DNA of 64,000 bases from Paenibacillus endoradicis (GCF_024721975.1 NZ_JANQBB010000007.1:1-64000), one strand, 5' to 3'; shown: positions 49,303 through 59,658, counted from the stretch's first letter. The notes: generated by a model from the sequence alone, not told the origin. Numbers and translations are program-made.

Positions 49303-51432
49303 ATGATGAAAAAAACTGCAAAGGTATCCAGTATAGTTTTGTTGATTTCGCTTGTAGTGTCTTTAATTACAGGTGGATTGGGAAATGCGATAGTAAAGGC
49401 TGCTGGTCTTTCAATTAATAAAAGTGGGGGCTGGAATGAAACTGCATATGTGGAATGGTCACCTGTAAGTAATGCGACGGGGTATAAGGTATATGTTAAG
49501 CCGGCAATTGCAGCGGATTCAGAGTTTCAACAAATTAGTAATGAATTAATTCGACAATACGCTTCCTATTGGAGAGCGGATGCGGTGGGGCTTGCTACTG
49601 GAGCCTATGTAATGAAAGTCGAAGCTACGCTGCCAGGCGGTTCAGTGGTAAGTGTCGTTTCCAATACGCTATCGGTAGCGTCATTTGACCGATCTGGATT
49701 TGCTTTTTCGGCTAACTCACCATATGGGACTGGTTCAGGAGCATATAATGAGGATGGAACGCTCAAGAAAGGAGCGCAAGTACTGTATATAACCTCTCAA
49801 AATGCCCAAACTGTAACACTTGGAGTGAAAAGCAACAGCTCAGGTACTATACAAACAGGTGTTGGTCTTGGTGAAATTTTGAAACTGAGACAAAAAGGTT
49901 ATGATACAACACCACTAGCCATCCGAATTATTGGACAAGTTACAGCTTCTGACCTGAAAGGCCAACTTAATAGCAGCCGATATCTTGAAGTCAAAGGTAA
50001 AAACAATTATTCGGAAATGAATATTACAATTGAAGGTATCGGTAACGATGCTTATGCATCCGGTTGGGGAATACTTCTTAGATATGTTGGTAATTTGGAA
50101 GTAAGGAACCTAGGGGTAATGTTATTCCCTGATGATGGCATTTCAATGGATACGGGTAATGCGAATGTGTGGGTACACAATAATGATATTTTCTATGGAT
50201 CTGCAGGAAGCGATGCAGACCAAGTCAAAGGTGATGGTTCCACAGATGTTAAAAAGGGATCAACTTATATTACAATCTCTTACAACCATTATTGGGATTC
50301 CGGAAAAGCTGCTCTAGTTGGTCTGAGCGAGTCGACGGAATTTTTTGTTACCTTCCACCATAACTGGTTCGATCATTCCGATTCTCGTCATCCCCGTATT
50401 AGAGTGGCCTCTGTTCATATCTATAATAACCTTTATGATGGAGTCTCCAAATATGGAGTCGGTGCTACCACAGGCAGTTCAGCTTTTGTAGAATCAAATG
50501 TTTTTAGACATGCTAAATATCCAATGTTAAGTTCTTTACAAGGTACTGACGCTTTAGGGGAAGGTACATTCTCAGGCGAAAATGGAGGTATGATCAAAGC
50601 ATACAACAATAGTATTGTTGATGCTGCAAGTCTTATTTATGCGAACTCTGATGCTGGAACAGCTCCGGCAAAAGCAACCTCATTCGATGCATACTTAGCA
50701 TCGTCTAGAAATGAAACCGTCCCAAGTTCATTCAAAACACTAAAAGGTGGAACAACATATAACAATTTCGATACAATCGTTGATACTGGAGTGAACGTAT
50801 CTGACATTGATAACGTGAGCATCGTTGAACAGATTGTTATGACAGAGGCTGGACGCCTTGATGGCGGAGACTTCACATGGCAATTTAATAATTCAGTAGA
50901 TGACACAGCGTCCGCTCTTAATACAGCGCTGATGTCCAAAATAAGAAGTTACACGACTGGACTTATAGCTGTAGGGGGAACCAACCCATCAGAGCCGGTT
51001 CCAACAGCAACACCGAAGCCAACGACAACACCAGTACCAACAGCAACACCGAAGCCAACGGCAACACCTGCACCAACAACGACTCCGGTGCCGCCAACTG
51101 AAGCATATGTTCATAACTTCACGACAGATGGTACTACAAGCGACTTCTTCAATATTCAAGGAAATCTCTCAACCAATAAGGGGACCGTATTACATAATGG
51201 TCTGGCACTTACTCAAAGTCTAAAAATAGAGAGTTCAACCAGCATTGGTTTTACGATTGCTAAAGATTCAACCTTAACATTAGTGTCTAATTTAGCAGAT
51301 GGAACCAAAATCAAGGTAGATGGAATAAGTTACTCCATGACTAATGGTGTTGTCAGTGTACCACTTGCGCCAGGTGAGCATGTCATTACAAAAGATAGTG
51401 CTATGAACCTGTATTACATGCAGATAGATTGA
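49303..51432 (+). CDS. Secreted pectate lyase (polysaccharide lyase family 1)
   Basis: A 709-residue exported enzyme cleaving polygalacturonate by beta-elimination. Signal peptide 1-33 (ending VKA-AG); a fibronectin-like N-terminal domain (35-130); PL1 beta-helix (about 150-550) with calcium-binding DADQVKGDGSTDVKKGS, then ITISYNHYWDSGKAALVG, and the catalytic arginine region DSRHPRIRVASVHIYNNLY; a Pro-Thr linker with PTATPKPT repeats (565-598); and a C-terminal beta domain of unknown role. ATG 49303 and 49306 are both possible behind GGAGG. Plant-polymer degradation fits a soil or rhizosphere lifestyle. Confidence 0.93.
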   Translation: MMKKTAKVSSIVLLISLVVSLITGGLGNAIVKAAGLSINKSGGWNETAYVEWSPVSNATGYKVYVKPAIAADSEFQQISNELIRQYASYWRADAVGLATGAYVMKVEATLPGGSVVSVVSNTLSVASFDRSGFAFSANSPYGTGSGAYNEDGTLKKGAQVLYITSQNAQTVTLGVKSNSSGTIQTGVGLGEILKLRQKGYDTTPLAIRIIGQVTASDLKGQLNSSRYLEVKGKNNYSEMNITIEGIGNDAYASGWGILLRYVGNLEVRNLGVMLFPDDGISMDTGNANVWVHNNDIFYGSAGSDADQVKGDGSTDVKKGSTYITISYNHYWDSGKAALVGLSESTEFFVTFHHNWFDHSDSRHPRIRVASVHIYNNLYDGVSKYGVGATTGSSAFVESNVFRHAKYPMLSSLQGTDALGEGTFSGENGGMIKAYNNSIVDAASLIYANSDAGTAPAKATSFDAYLASSRNETVPSSFKTLKGGTTYNNFDTIVDTGVNVSDIDNVSIVEQIVMTEAGRLDGGDFTWQFNNSVDDTASALNTALMSKIRSYTTGLIAVGGTNPSEPVPTATPKPTTTPVPTATPKPTATPAPTTTPVPPTEAYVHNFTTDGTTSDFFNIQGNLSTNKGTVLHNGLALTQSLKIESSTSIGFTIAKDSTLTLVSNLADGTKIKVDGISYSMTNGVVSVPLAPGEHVITKDSAMNLYYMQID

Positions 51433-51638
51433 GTTGTTTTAATAATCTTGCTGCCACATCTTAGAGTTATTGAGATGTATTCGACTTCCCTCCTTGAGAG
51501 CATAAAAACTGCTTGGACATACTAATTAACGATTGCACTCTATCCATAAATGGGGTATTCTTCAATAAGCGACCAATTAGTATTTTTGAGTCGCATAAGA
51601 ATTATAGTAGAATCTAGTAAGTTAGTAGAAACTACGAG

Positions 51639-51669
51639 AAGGAATAGATCAGTAGTACATTCCTTTTTT
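51639..51669 (+). terminator. Terminator in the region after pectate lyase
   Basis: AAGGAAT pairs with ATTCCTT followed by TTTT; 200 bases after the pectate lyase stop, just before the riboswitch. Confidence 0.6.
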
Positions 51670-51732
51670 GAAAGGATAGTTTTCGCCGAAGTTTGAAGTC
51701 GGCAATATCAACTACAACTTCATATACTTAAG

Positions 51733-51890
51733 TAAATGGTGCTGTTTTACACAGCTTAATATGGAAGATCAGTGCAAATCTGACGCGGTCCCGCCACTGT
51801 AATGCTGAGTATGCTAACGTGTTTCCACTGTATGATATACGGGAAGGAGTTAGTCATACGATGAAGCTAAGCCAGGATACATGCCATTTA
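51733..51890 (+). promoter_or_regulatory. Cobalamin riboswitch
   Basis: All main landmarks are present: P1 TAAATGG / CCATTTA, a GGTGCTGTTTTACACAGC opening, GTGCAAATCTGACGCGGTCC, the B12 box core GCCACTGTAA (51793-51802), and AAGCTAAGCCAGGATAC at the 3' side. A conditional terminator follows at 51979. It precedes only the large S-layer protein, so adenosylcobalamin or another cobalamin should switch that gene off. Confidence 0.93.
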
Positions 51891-51978
51891 TTTTTTTCTG
51901 CGATTTCACGAGGATGGAAGGAGAGATGTTTAACTGTGCATCTATATGGGCATTAGTATGTCCTTATGTCGGTTTGTC

Positions 51979-52017
51979 AAACACCTTTCACAATAACTAG
52001 TGATAGGTGTTTTTTTG
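51979..52017 (+). terminator. Riboswitch expression platform terminator
   Basis: AACACCTTTCAC pairs with GTGATAGGTGTT followed by TTTTTTG, 25 bases before the ribosome site AGGAG (52042). Its position between aptamer and gene points to transcriptional control. Confidence 0.85.
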
Positions 52018-52053
52018 TTGTACAAAAATAAATTAAGATTTAGGAGATGGATT

Positions 52054-55000
52054 ATGTTACTGCAAAAAACAGGAAAGAAATTGATGGCATTATTCTTAAC
52101 TTTACTAATGATATTTTCATTGTTGGGCCCAACAACTGCGTTGGCAGCAGAGGGGAATTCAGGTGGAGCAGGGAACAAGGGATATGTAACGGTATCTGTT
52201 GAGAAATTCACATTGGGACAAGGTTATATCGTTGAGCCGATTCGTGTTCCTTATCAAGAGGGAGACAATGTGGCAGCAGTTATTTCAGAACTTTTAGGAG
52301 ACAACCGCTACAAACATGAAGGCAGCGTAGAGAACCGTTTCTATTTGTCTAGCGTATCCGATCCCGATGCTGGTGAAGTTAATATTCCCGCCTACATCTT
52401 GCAAGCCATTGGAGGAGCAGGGGAGGTCGGCGATAGGTCGGACGCGGATTGGTTAAGCGAATTTGATTACACCACCCAGTCGGGATGGATGTTCGCAGTC
52501 AACCATTCCATACCGGATGTAGGAGCTTCGGAAAATTATGTTGAGAACGGAGATGTCATTCGTTGGCAATATACTGTTTACTTAGGGAAAGATATAGGAA
52601 GTTACGATGGTCTTATTGATCCTTCCAACAAGGATGCATTAACTGAAAAAGTAGCAGAGATTAATAGCGCAATTGATAAATCAGAAATCCTTGCTGATGA
52701 TGCAGTTAAAGTCGCATATGATAACGCTTATGATGCACTTACGGATATGGAAAGCAGTCAGTCTGACGTTGACACCGCACTAGAAGAATTAGTTGAAGCA
52801 CTCGGTGAGAGTAGTGAACTTAATACGACTGAGTTGGAAACTTCCATAGAAGCAGCAGAGTTAGATAAAGCCTCTGTTAAAGTAAGTGCAGATGGATATG
52901 ATGTAAGCGCAACAGATTATTGGGTCGTCGAGGATGAGCTTGACGCCTTGGTAGAAGTGATTGTATCGGCTCAACAGTTAGTCGTTGACTCTAATGCCTC
53001 ACAAGAAGAAGTAGATGCAAAGGTATTAGCACTCGATCAAGCTCATGCGGTCTTCAATAATGCAAAAAAACAAGGTCTATTGGAAGAGGGAACAGAGCCT
53101 TCATTTAATATTACGTTTACGGTAGCACCTAAAACGACTAAGCTAGAGCTCGTCAATTCCAAAGATCAGCTTGTAGATATAGGTGAAGGTGAAGAGGGAA
53201 CTTATAAAATATATAAAGCTACTCTGCCTGCCGGTGAATATCGCTATAAAGGGATTGACGCTAGCGGGAACAGTATTGGCGAAGGTAAGTTAACTGTAAC
53301 GACGGAAGAGAACCAAACATTTGGATTCCGTCAATTGAATCTTAAAGCTAGTAATTCAGGATGGAACGCTGATGTGGATTATTCGGCAAAGATTGCTCAG
53401 GATACTCCAAGCGACACGTCCCTAACTTTGGGAACGAAGACGTCTACGGGTCAATATCCAGCACTCGTTCTTACGGGGAATACATATTTTTACTCTTTTG
53501 AGCCAAGCGAAGCGCGTGAAATCGAAGGTTATATTACACTTAGTAACAGCGTAACGGTCACATTATCTACTCAAGCACAAGCGGTTACTGGAGCGATTCC
53601 TTTATCGCGAATCATTACTTTTACGGTGCCTGAAGAAGCTACACTTTTTGTAGGTAGAAAAATCAAGCATTTTGTTTCGTTTGAAAAAGTCGAACCTCTG
53701 GAGACGACGATTCAGGACGGTAAGCGAGTGTCAAGATATAAGCTGGTCAATAGTCAACAATATAACTACCGGGTAAGTCAAGAAGGTAAGCTTACAAACA
53801 CCGGGATATTTAATGCAACGGAAGCGAATGCGGTTATGGAGGTTACGGAACAACAATTAGATGTTCTTTCGCCGAATTCGATTCTAAACCGAGGAACTTA
53901 TTTAGAAGGAAATATCTATCTTAATATTAATGAACAAAATCATTTGAAGTTGACAGCGCCGGGAGATGAATTCAATTTATTAACTTTGCGGAGCTGGCAA
54001 GCTTTAATTGAAGGAATCAGTAATTACTTCTTTGAACCTGATTTTCATTATGAAATTATTTCTGGTCACGATGTCATTGATATAGATGAAGGTGAACCTG
54101 GCAGCTATTCAACGATCCGTGCGAAAGAAAACGGAACAGCGATTGTTAAAGTGACTTACGATGCTCTAAAGGTAAACGGATCGAGTTATATTAAAGATGC
54201 AAATGATGCATTCAGTGCAATTTGGCCAGAAAATGTCGGTTTGTTTGTTGTCACGGTAGGTCAAGACGAGTCAGGTATTTCTACTGGTATCGAGAGCAAC
54301 AAGGCACTTAATCAGAAGGTCAATGAGGGTAAAACGGGAAATCAAGTCATGAACCTTCAAAACGGTGCTTTCGATGCGGATATCGATAGTGTGTACTTTG
54401 TGGATACTGAGCCTGGAGCTACCTATACGTTTACTCCTTCCGCAGATAGTGAAGTCAGTGTTCTTCGTCCTGAAATCAATCATGCGGCTGGAACGGTATC
54501 TTATGGAGATGGTACATTCTCCACAGAAAATGTAACCTCAAATTCTGATGGATCGTTCAGTATGCTGCTGACGGAAGGTCGCAACATTGTCAAGATCGAA
54601 AGAGATGGCTTATCCGAATACCAAGTGATGACGGCAAGGCCATTAACGATAATTATTGAAAATGTGACTCGACCGGAAGAAGAAGCGGGACCTGGAGATC
54701 GAGTGAAAGTTATATTGCAAGGGCTATCGTTCCCTGCCAACAAACTATCGGGTATTTATAATTTTAATGCTCAGCTAAACTTTATTGCAGGACCTAATCG
54801 GACGCTGATTACCAGTGTTGCTAAACAATATAACATTACGACACAGGGCAATAGTGTAGAATTCACGGTGCCTCAAGATCTGCAAGGTGGATATAGTCTT
54901 AATGATGGCTATCTTAAATTGGGCTTTTACGGAAGTCCTATTGGGGATCATCGTAATATTGACCCGATAATAGGGGCTAATCCTAACTTTACGGCTTTGG

Positions 55001-57867
55001 GCAGAGAAGGATATTATAGTATTTTTCCAAAAATTGTAATTGTGAAGGAAGCAGATAAAGCTTCTCTGCAGCTTGCAGTTGACGATGCCAAGGAACAACT
55101 GAAATCAGTATCCGTGAGCACAGACGGAAGCGATGTACTTCAAAGCGACTATTGGGTGATAGAAGAAGTATTCAGTCAATTATCACAACTTAGTGAATCT
55201 GCCCAAGCTTTAATAGTTGATGAAAATGCAAGTCAGGATAAAGTTGATGCCAAAGTACTTGCTCTAGACCAAGAACTAGAAGTGTTTAACAATGCGAAAC
55301 AATTAGGCTCGAAAAAAGAAGCTATAAATGTAAACGAACAATTGAACAAGCATTTAGCTTATTTGGTTAACAGCGTAAACAATCCTACATTCGGCACGGG
55401 CGGTGGGGAATGGAGTATTCTTTCTCTTGCTCGCGCGCAATATGAGGTACCAGAAGGTTATTACGCTACTTATTATAAGAATGTAGTTCGCGAGGTAGAA
55501 AGATTAATGCCTGCAGGAAAGTTACATTCTGCAAAAGGCACGGAGCATTCCAGATTGATCTTAGGTCTTACGGCAATCGGTAAAGATATTAATAACGTGG
55601 CGGGTTATGATATTAGCGCAGCATTAGCTGATTTTAATTACGTGACCAAGCAAGGGATTAATGGGCCAATCTTTGCGCTGCTTGCGCTCGATAGCCATCA
55701 ATATGATATTCCCGTGCAAAATGGGGTTACAAATTCAACAACGCGCGATAAGCTGATTGACTTTATTATCAAAAAGGAAGTTGCCGGCGGAGGTTGGTCT
55801 TTGTCGGGCGCTGCCGATCCGGATATTACCGCAATGGCGCTTCAAGCTTTAGCTCCGTATTACGAGGGGCAGGAAGATGTTAAAGCTGCTGTAGATCGTG
55901 CAATTGTTTGGCTTTCATCTGTTCAGAATGAGGCAGGCGGTTACTCGAGTAGTGGCGCAGAAAACGTCCAAAGCGTAGCCCAAGTAATCGTTGCTTTAAC
56001 TAGTCTCGGTATTGATCCGCATACAGATGATAGATTCAACAAGAACGGCTATTCCACAGTTGACAATTTGCTAACCTATGCAGTACCGACTGGTGGATTT
56101 GTTCATCCAAAAGGCGGCAAAGTGGATGGCATGGCAACAGACCAAGGCACCTATGCCCTTGTCGCTTATAGCCGTTATCTAGACGGAGAAACTAGTCTAT
56201 ATGATATGACAGATGTTGTTATTGATGTGACTGAACCGAATGGTACTATTCACCTTCCGGGTGACGGTCAGCCTGTCGTTATTCCTAACGATGGCAAGGA
56301 CTACACGATACGCGTGACAGGTGCGGATAGCGAGAAGCAGGTGTCGATCGAGCTACCTGATTCTGCGCAAGCGAGAACATTTATTGATTTGCCAGCTAAT
56401 GTGGCGTTACCAAAATTGTCTATCTCGAGAGGTGGCATTACTGCCGAAATCCCTCAAGGGATTATCATGGATGGCGGGTTGCATCAACTACTAGAACTGA
56501 TTACGTTTAATAATAAAAATGATGCTACACTTAAGACGAATCTTATCGGTATAATCAATTCGAATCAACAATTAGATAGTGTTCATGAGTTCTTTACAAT
56601 CGGTGGAGAACATTCAATTCACTTTACGAATGGATTTGTTAAGTTTACCTTTGCAGGAATGAAGGGCAAGGAAGTCGCATTTATTGAAAATGGCAAGCTT
56701 ACCCCGATTCAAAGGTTTGCTAGCGACCAAGAAGGTTTGAAGAGCGGAAAGCATGAGTATGCGTATGAAAGTGGCAGTGATCTCATTGTTAAGACAAATC
56801 ACTTCACAGACTTTGTCGTCTATTCTGTTAAGGACAAAACCACTGGTGGTGGAGGACTAGAACCAGCAAAAGCAACGATTCAATTATCGATTGATAAGCT
56901 AACGATTAATAAAGGTTATGTATTATCACCAACAATGGTTGAATTTACTCTAGGCGAATCAGTTTGGGATGTTTTGAAGAGAGAGATGGACAATCGCGGT
57001 ATCGCTTATGAAAACTCCTTCTCAGATAAATACAACAGCGTCTATATTGAGTCCATTGCTGGCGATGGAGAATTTGATCATGGTAGTGGCAGTGGTTGGA
57101 TGTATAGTGTCAATAATGTTTGTCCAAATTATGGCGCTAGTCAGTATAAGCTGAAGCAAGGTGATAAAGTAGAGTGGCGCTATACGACCAATTTAGGTAA
57201 AGATTTGGGTAATTGTAGTCCAGTAGTGGAAGAGGAACCGGGTACGGGCGGCAACGGTTCAGGTGACGGTGAAAGTGTACCTGGCACGAACGAACCTGAG
57301 AAGGAACCAAAAGTTTTGGCAGACTTCTATACGGATAGCGCAAATGTATCTTCATGGGCTTATGATCTGGTATTGGAAGCAACAGAGAAAGGATTTATTC
57401 AAGGGTCTAACGGCAGATTGAATCCAAAAGACGAGATTACTAGGGCTGAATTTGCCAAGTTGATCGTCGAAGTCTTTAACGTTCAAACAGACGGAGAGAC
57501 ATCAAATCCATTCCTTGACGTTGAGGCTACGAAATGGTTCTATCCATACGTCAATACGGCGTATGCAGCTGGAATTGTGACCGGGTACAAGGATCAATTC
57601 CTACCGAACGACACGATTACAAGAGAAGAAATGGCGGTCATGATTGCAAGAGCAATGAAGCGGGAGCCTGCTCAGTCTAGCGTTAGTTATCAAGACCGTG
57701 ACCAAATTGCATCATGGGCACAGGGACATGTTGCGGATATTTCCTCGTTAAACATTATGACTGGTTATAATGAGCAATTTAATCCGAAGGGTGTTGCGAC
57801 GAGAGAGATGGCTTTCGTTGTTGCGATGAGAGCATACCAATACAATAAGAGTCAAGAAGTGAAATAG
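52054..57867 (+). CDS. S-layer-anchored protein with two transcobalamin-type (DUF4430) domains and an alpha/alpha-toroid
   Basis: A 1937-residue exported protein. Signal peptide 1-32 (ending ALAA); DUF4430 domain 1 (about 42-182; GWMFAVNHSIPDVGASENYV then GDVIRWQYT); two FIVAR-like helical repeats (189-252, 261-342); beta-rich region (350-1000); a third FIVAR-like repeat (1001-1085); an alpha/alpha-toroid of prenyltransferase/terpene-cyclase type (about 1089-1387; GGGWSLSGAADPDITAMALQ); a beta region; DUF4430 domain 2 (1605-1720; GWMYSVNNVCPNYGASQYKL then GDKVEWRYT); and three SLH domains (1756-1932) for cell-wall anchoring. DUF4430 is the beta domain and the toroid the alpha domain of animal intrinsic factor and transcobalamin. 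With the cobalamin riboswitch this predicts a surface B12 binder; binding is inference. ATG 52054 follows AGGAG. Confidence 0.88.
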   Translation: MLLQKTGKKLMALFLTLLMIFSLLGPTTALAAEGNSGGAGNKGYVTVSVEKFTLGQGYIVEPIRVPYQEGDNVAAVISELLGDNRYKHEGSVENRFYLSSVSDPDAGEVNIPAYILQAIGGAGEVGDRSDADWLSEFDYTTQSGWMFAVNHSIPDVGASENYVENGDVIRWQYTVYLGKDIGSYDGLIDPSNKDALTEKVAEINSAIDKSEILADDAVKVAYDNAYDALTDMESSQSDVDTALEELVEALGESSELNTTELETSIEAAELDKASVKVSADGYDVSATDYWVVEDELDALVEVIVSAQQLVVDSNASQEEVDAKVLALDQAHAVFNNAKKQGLLEEGTEPSFNITFTVAPKTTKLELVNSKDQLVDIGEGEEGTYKIYKATLPAGEYRYKGIDASGNSIGEGKLTVTTEENQTFGFRQLNLKASNSGWNADVDYSAKIAQDTPSDTSLTLGTKTSTGQYPALVLTGNTYFYSFEPSEAREIEGYITLSNSVTVTLSTQAQAVTGAIPLSRIITFTVPEEATLFVGRKIKHFVSFEKVEPLETTIQDGKRVSRYKLVNSQQYNYRVSQEGKLTNTGIFNATEANAVMEVTEQQLDVLSPNSILNRGTYLEGNIYLNINEQNHLKLTAPGDEFNLLTLRSWQALIEGISNYFFEPDFHYEIISGHDVIDIDEGEPGSYSTIRAKENGTAIVKVTYDALKVNGSSYIKDANDAFSAIWPENVGLFVVTVGQDESGISTGIESNKALNQKVNEGKTGNQVMNLQNGAFDADIDSVYFVDTEPGATYTFTPSADSEVSVLRPEINHAAGTVSYGDGTFSTENVTSNSDGSFSMLLTEGRNIVKIERDGLSEYQVMTARPLTIIIENVTRPEEEAGPGDRVKVILQGLSFPANKLSGIYNFNAQLNFIAGPNRTLITSVAKQYNITTQGNSVEFTVPQDLQGGYSLNDGYLKLGFYGSPIGDHRNIDPIIGANPNFTALGREGYYSIFPKIVIVKEADKASLQLAVDDAKEQLKSVSVSTDGSDVLQSDYWVIEEVFSQLSQLSESAQALIVDENASQDKVDAKVLALDQELEVFNNAKQLGSKKEAINVNEQLNKHLAYLVNSVNNPTFGTGGGEWSILSLARAQYEVPEGYYATYYKNVVREVERLMPAGKLHSAKGTEHSRLILGLTAIGKDINNVAGYDISAALADFNYVTKQGINGPIFALLALDSHQYDIPVQNGVTNSTTRDKLIDFIIKKEVAGGGWSLSGAADPDITAMALQALAPYYEGQEDVKAAVDRAIVWLSSVQNEAGGYSSSGAENVQSVAQVIVALTSLGIDPHTDDRFNKNGYSTVDNLLTYAVPTGGFVHPKGGKVDGMATDQGTYALVAYSRYLDGETSLYDMTDVVIDVTEPNGTIHLPGDGQPVVIPNDGKDYTIRVTGADSEKQVSIELPDSAQARTFIDLPANVALPKLSISRGGITAEIPQGIIMDGGLHQLLELITFNNKNDATLKTNLIGIINSNQQLDSVHEFFTIGGEHSIHFTNGFVKFTFAGMKGKEVAFIENGKLTPIQRFASDQEGLKSGKHEYAYESGSDLIVKTNHFTDFVVYSVKDKTTGGGGLEPAKATIQLSIDKLTINKGYVLSPTMVEFTLGESVWDVLKREMDNRGIAYENSFSDKYNSVYIESIAGDGEFDHGSGSGWMYSVNNVCPNYGASQYKLKQGDKVEWRYTTNLGKDLGNCSPVVEEEPGTGGNGSGDGESVPGTNEPEKEPKVLADFYTDSANVSSWAYDLVLEATEKGFIQGSNGRLNPKDEITRAEFAKLIVEVFNVQTDGETSNPFLDVEATKWFYPYVNTAYAAGIVTGYKDQFLPNDTITREEMAVMIARAMKREPAQSSVSYQDRDQIASWAQGHVADISSLNIMTGYNEQFNPKGVATREMAFVVAMRAYQYNKSQEVK

Positions 57868-57872
57868 AAAAT

Positions 57873-57905
57873 AAAAACCTCGACCGCATGTGGTCGAGGT
57901 TTTTA
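57873..57905 (+). terminator. Terminator after the S-layer protein gene
   Basis: AAAACCTCGACC GCATGT GGTCGAGGTTTT, then TATTTT. The same style of stem and loop as the ssrA terminator. Confidence 0.93.
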
Positions 57906-58005
57906 TTTTAAATAATAAAGGTGCAATAGTGGAGATCAATATAGCCCTCTCTTTAATAGGGTTTTAACATAGCTAATTAGTGAAAACTATTATTGTCCAG
58001 TTCAC

Positions 58006-58707
58006 TTAATATTTCCGCACGGCGTAATTTTTGAAATTATTAGTAACTGCAACAGGCTGGCCACCGTTTAGAAACTCTTTATCGCTTACTTGCCAAGTAT
58101 GAGTACTTTTGTTTTTTCGGCGAATGTAGACGTAATTGTGGGGAGAAGTAGCGTAAATAGTATAACCTTTCTTAGAGCAATCTTTTAAAAATTTGACGTC
58201 CTCGCCAACCGAGCGATCTGAGAAGCGCACTTTCTTGAGGATGCTCTTCCGAATCAAGAGAGTTCCTCCTTGAATGAAATCTACAGATTTATTCTTTTCA
58301 TAAGGAGACCGAATGAGAAGTTTTTTACTTGCAGTCAGATAGACATAACATGCGTGCTTACCTACTACTGGGCTTCCTGTACGAAGGAGAACTTTGACTT
58401 GCTCGCCTAAATAGTATGGCGAATAATAATCATCGTTATCAAATTTAGCAACTAGGGGATATTTGGACTTGCCGATACCAAAATTTAAGCATTTACCAAG
58501 CGAGATTCGCTCTTGCAACTTATAGATGGTGACGTCGGGATACATGGCGGTTTTTTTCTGCCATTCCTTTAAACTGATGCTGTCTTTATTAATTATGATA
58601 ATTAATTCTTTTCGCTTATAGCGCTGATTATGGTAATTGTTCAAGATGTTCTTGAGAAAATCTGGATGATTCGTGCATGTGATAATAGATACACCTGGAT
58701 CTGACAA
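58006..58707 (-). CDS. Family 2 glycosyltransferase, short
   Basis: A 233-residue GT-A fold enzyme. SIITCTNHPDFLKNILNNY start, nucleotide-sugar region, DxD-type FDNDDYYSPYYLGEQ near 90-104, and the acceptor motif VGEDVKFLKDC near 169. No membrane segment. It stands alone; donor and acceptor are unknown. Relatives in Firmicutes are often annotated as glycosyltransferases of spore or surface glycans. Confidence 0.82.
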   Translation of the reverse strand: MSDPGVSIITCTNHPDFLKNILNNYHNQRYKRKELIIIINKDSISLKEWQKKTAMYPDVTIYKLQERISLGKCLNFGIGKSKYPLVAKFDNDDYYSPYYLGEQVKVLLRTGSPVVGKHACYVYLTASKKLLIRSPYEKNKSVDFIQGGTLLIRKSILKKVRFSDRSVGEDVKFLKDCSKKGYTIYATSPHNYVYIRRKNKSTHTWQVSDKEFLNGGQPVAVTNNFKNYAVRKY

Positions 58708-58881
58708 TATTTTACTCCTCCATTCGTTTACTACATTAAATTCTTTATTGCATAATATTCAAACCTATAGAAAGCTGCTTGGACGATCGTAAATAGTTCC
58801 AAAAGATAATAACCTGTATTTAAATACATAAATTGACAGATGATGTAGTGTCATATATCATTGGGAACTGGAGGGGATCAT

Positions 58882-59658
58882 ATGTTATTTCTAGCTGTAC
58901 TATGTATTAATATAATGCTAGGTATGTTTGTACCGTATATTCTCGTCTATGCTTTCATTGTCCAACCAATTCAAAAGAAAAAGCGGGATAATGAACCTCA
59001 ATTACGCAAGAGAAAGAAAGAGCAGGGAAGTCTGAAATCGATAATAGGTAATATTGTTATAGCTGTGTTCGTTATGGGGGGGATATTGGCACTTGGTGTT
59101 CTAACCTGGTCGTTAGCAATGCCTCACTGGAAGGACATACCCTCTATTCTCCTTAAGCAATACGAAGAGAAAACAGGTACAGTAACTGACATCGAATATG
59201 ATTGGGAGAGAGATTCTAGAAAATCGTGGGGGTTTGACCATGTAAAGCTTGATGGTAAACGATTTTCGTTTGAGGGTTTGGAGCTAGATTATATTAATAT
59301 CGGTGATGAGGTTACGGTACAATATCTAAAACATTCAAACTACGTTATACGAATTACCGATCAGGAGGGTAATGTAATTAAGCATACTTTTTCTAAGTTA
59401 TCATTTCTGATTACAGTCTTTATTTATATTTTACTGACCGCAATATATTTTTATAGGAAAAAGCGGTTGAAAATCATCAATAGTGCATGGAGTAAACGGA
59501 AGGTTATTGTTACGATTAGTTTTCATACAATAACTATTCTCATACTTATAGTCTCCTGCTATTTCTTTCAACCACAAGCACTTCTAGTCGTTTTGGTGGT
59601 GCATTTCTTGATGCATTATATTCAAGCGGACGGCGGTATAAGGTCGAAAATTGTATAG
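58882..59658 (+). CDS. Membrane protein of unknown function
   Basis: A 258-residue protein with about five hydrophobic segments (N-terminal MLFLAVLCINIMLGMFVPYI; about 58-85; about 172-192; two near the C-terminus) and an extracytoplasmic or cytoplasmic domain of about 90 residues between the second and third (KTGTVTDIEYDWERDSRKSW, then YINIGDEVTVQYLKHSNYVI), which looks like a small beta domain. I recognise no family. ATG 58882 follows GGAGGGG; the open frame upstream is ignored. Confidence 0.7.
   Translation: MLFLAVLCINIMLGMFVPYILVYAFIVQPIQKKKRDNEPQLRKRKKEQGSLKSIIGNIVIAVFVMGGILALGVLTWSLAMPHWKDIPSILLKQYEEKTGTVTDIEYDWERDSRKSWGFDHVKLDGKRFSFEGLELDYINIGDEVTVQYLKHSNYVIRITDQEGNVIKHTFSKLSFLITVFIYILLTAIYFYRKKRLKIINSAWSKRKVIVTISFHTITILILIVSCYFFQPQALLVVLVVHFLMHYIQADGGIRSKIV

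Noticed and set aside
57137..57382. Minus-strand ORF in the 3' part of the S-layer gene
   Set aside because: It overlaps the linker and first SLH domain, has low-complexity composition and no ribosome site.
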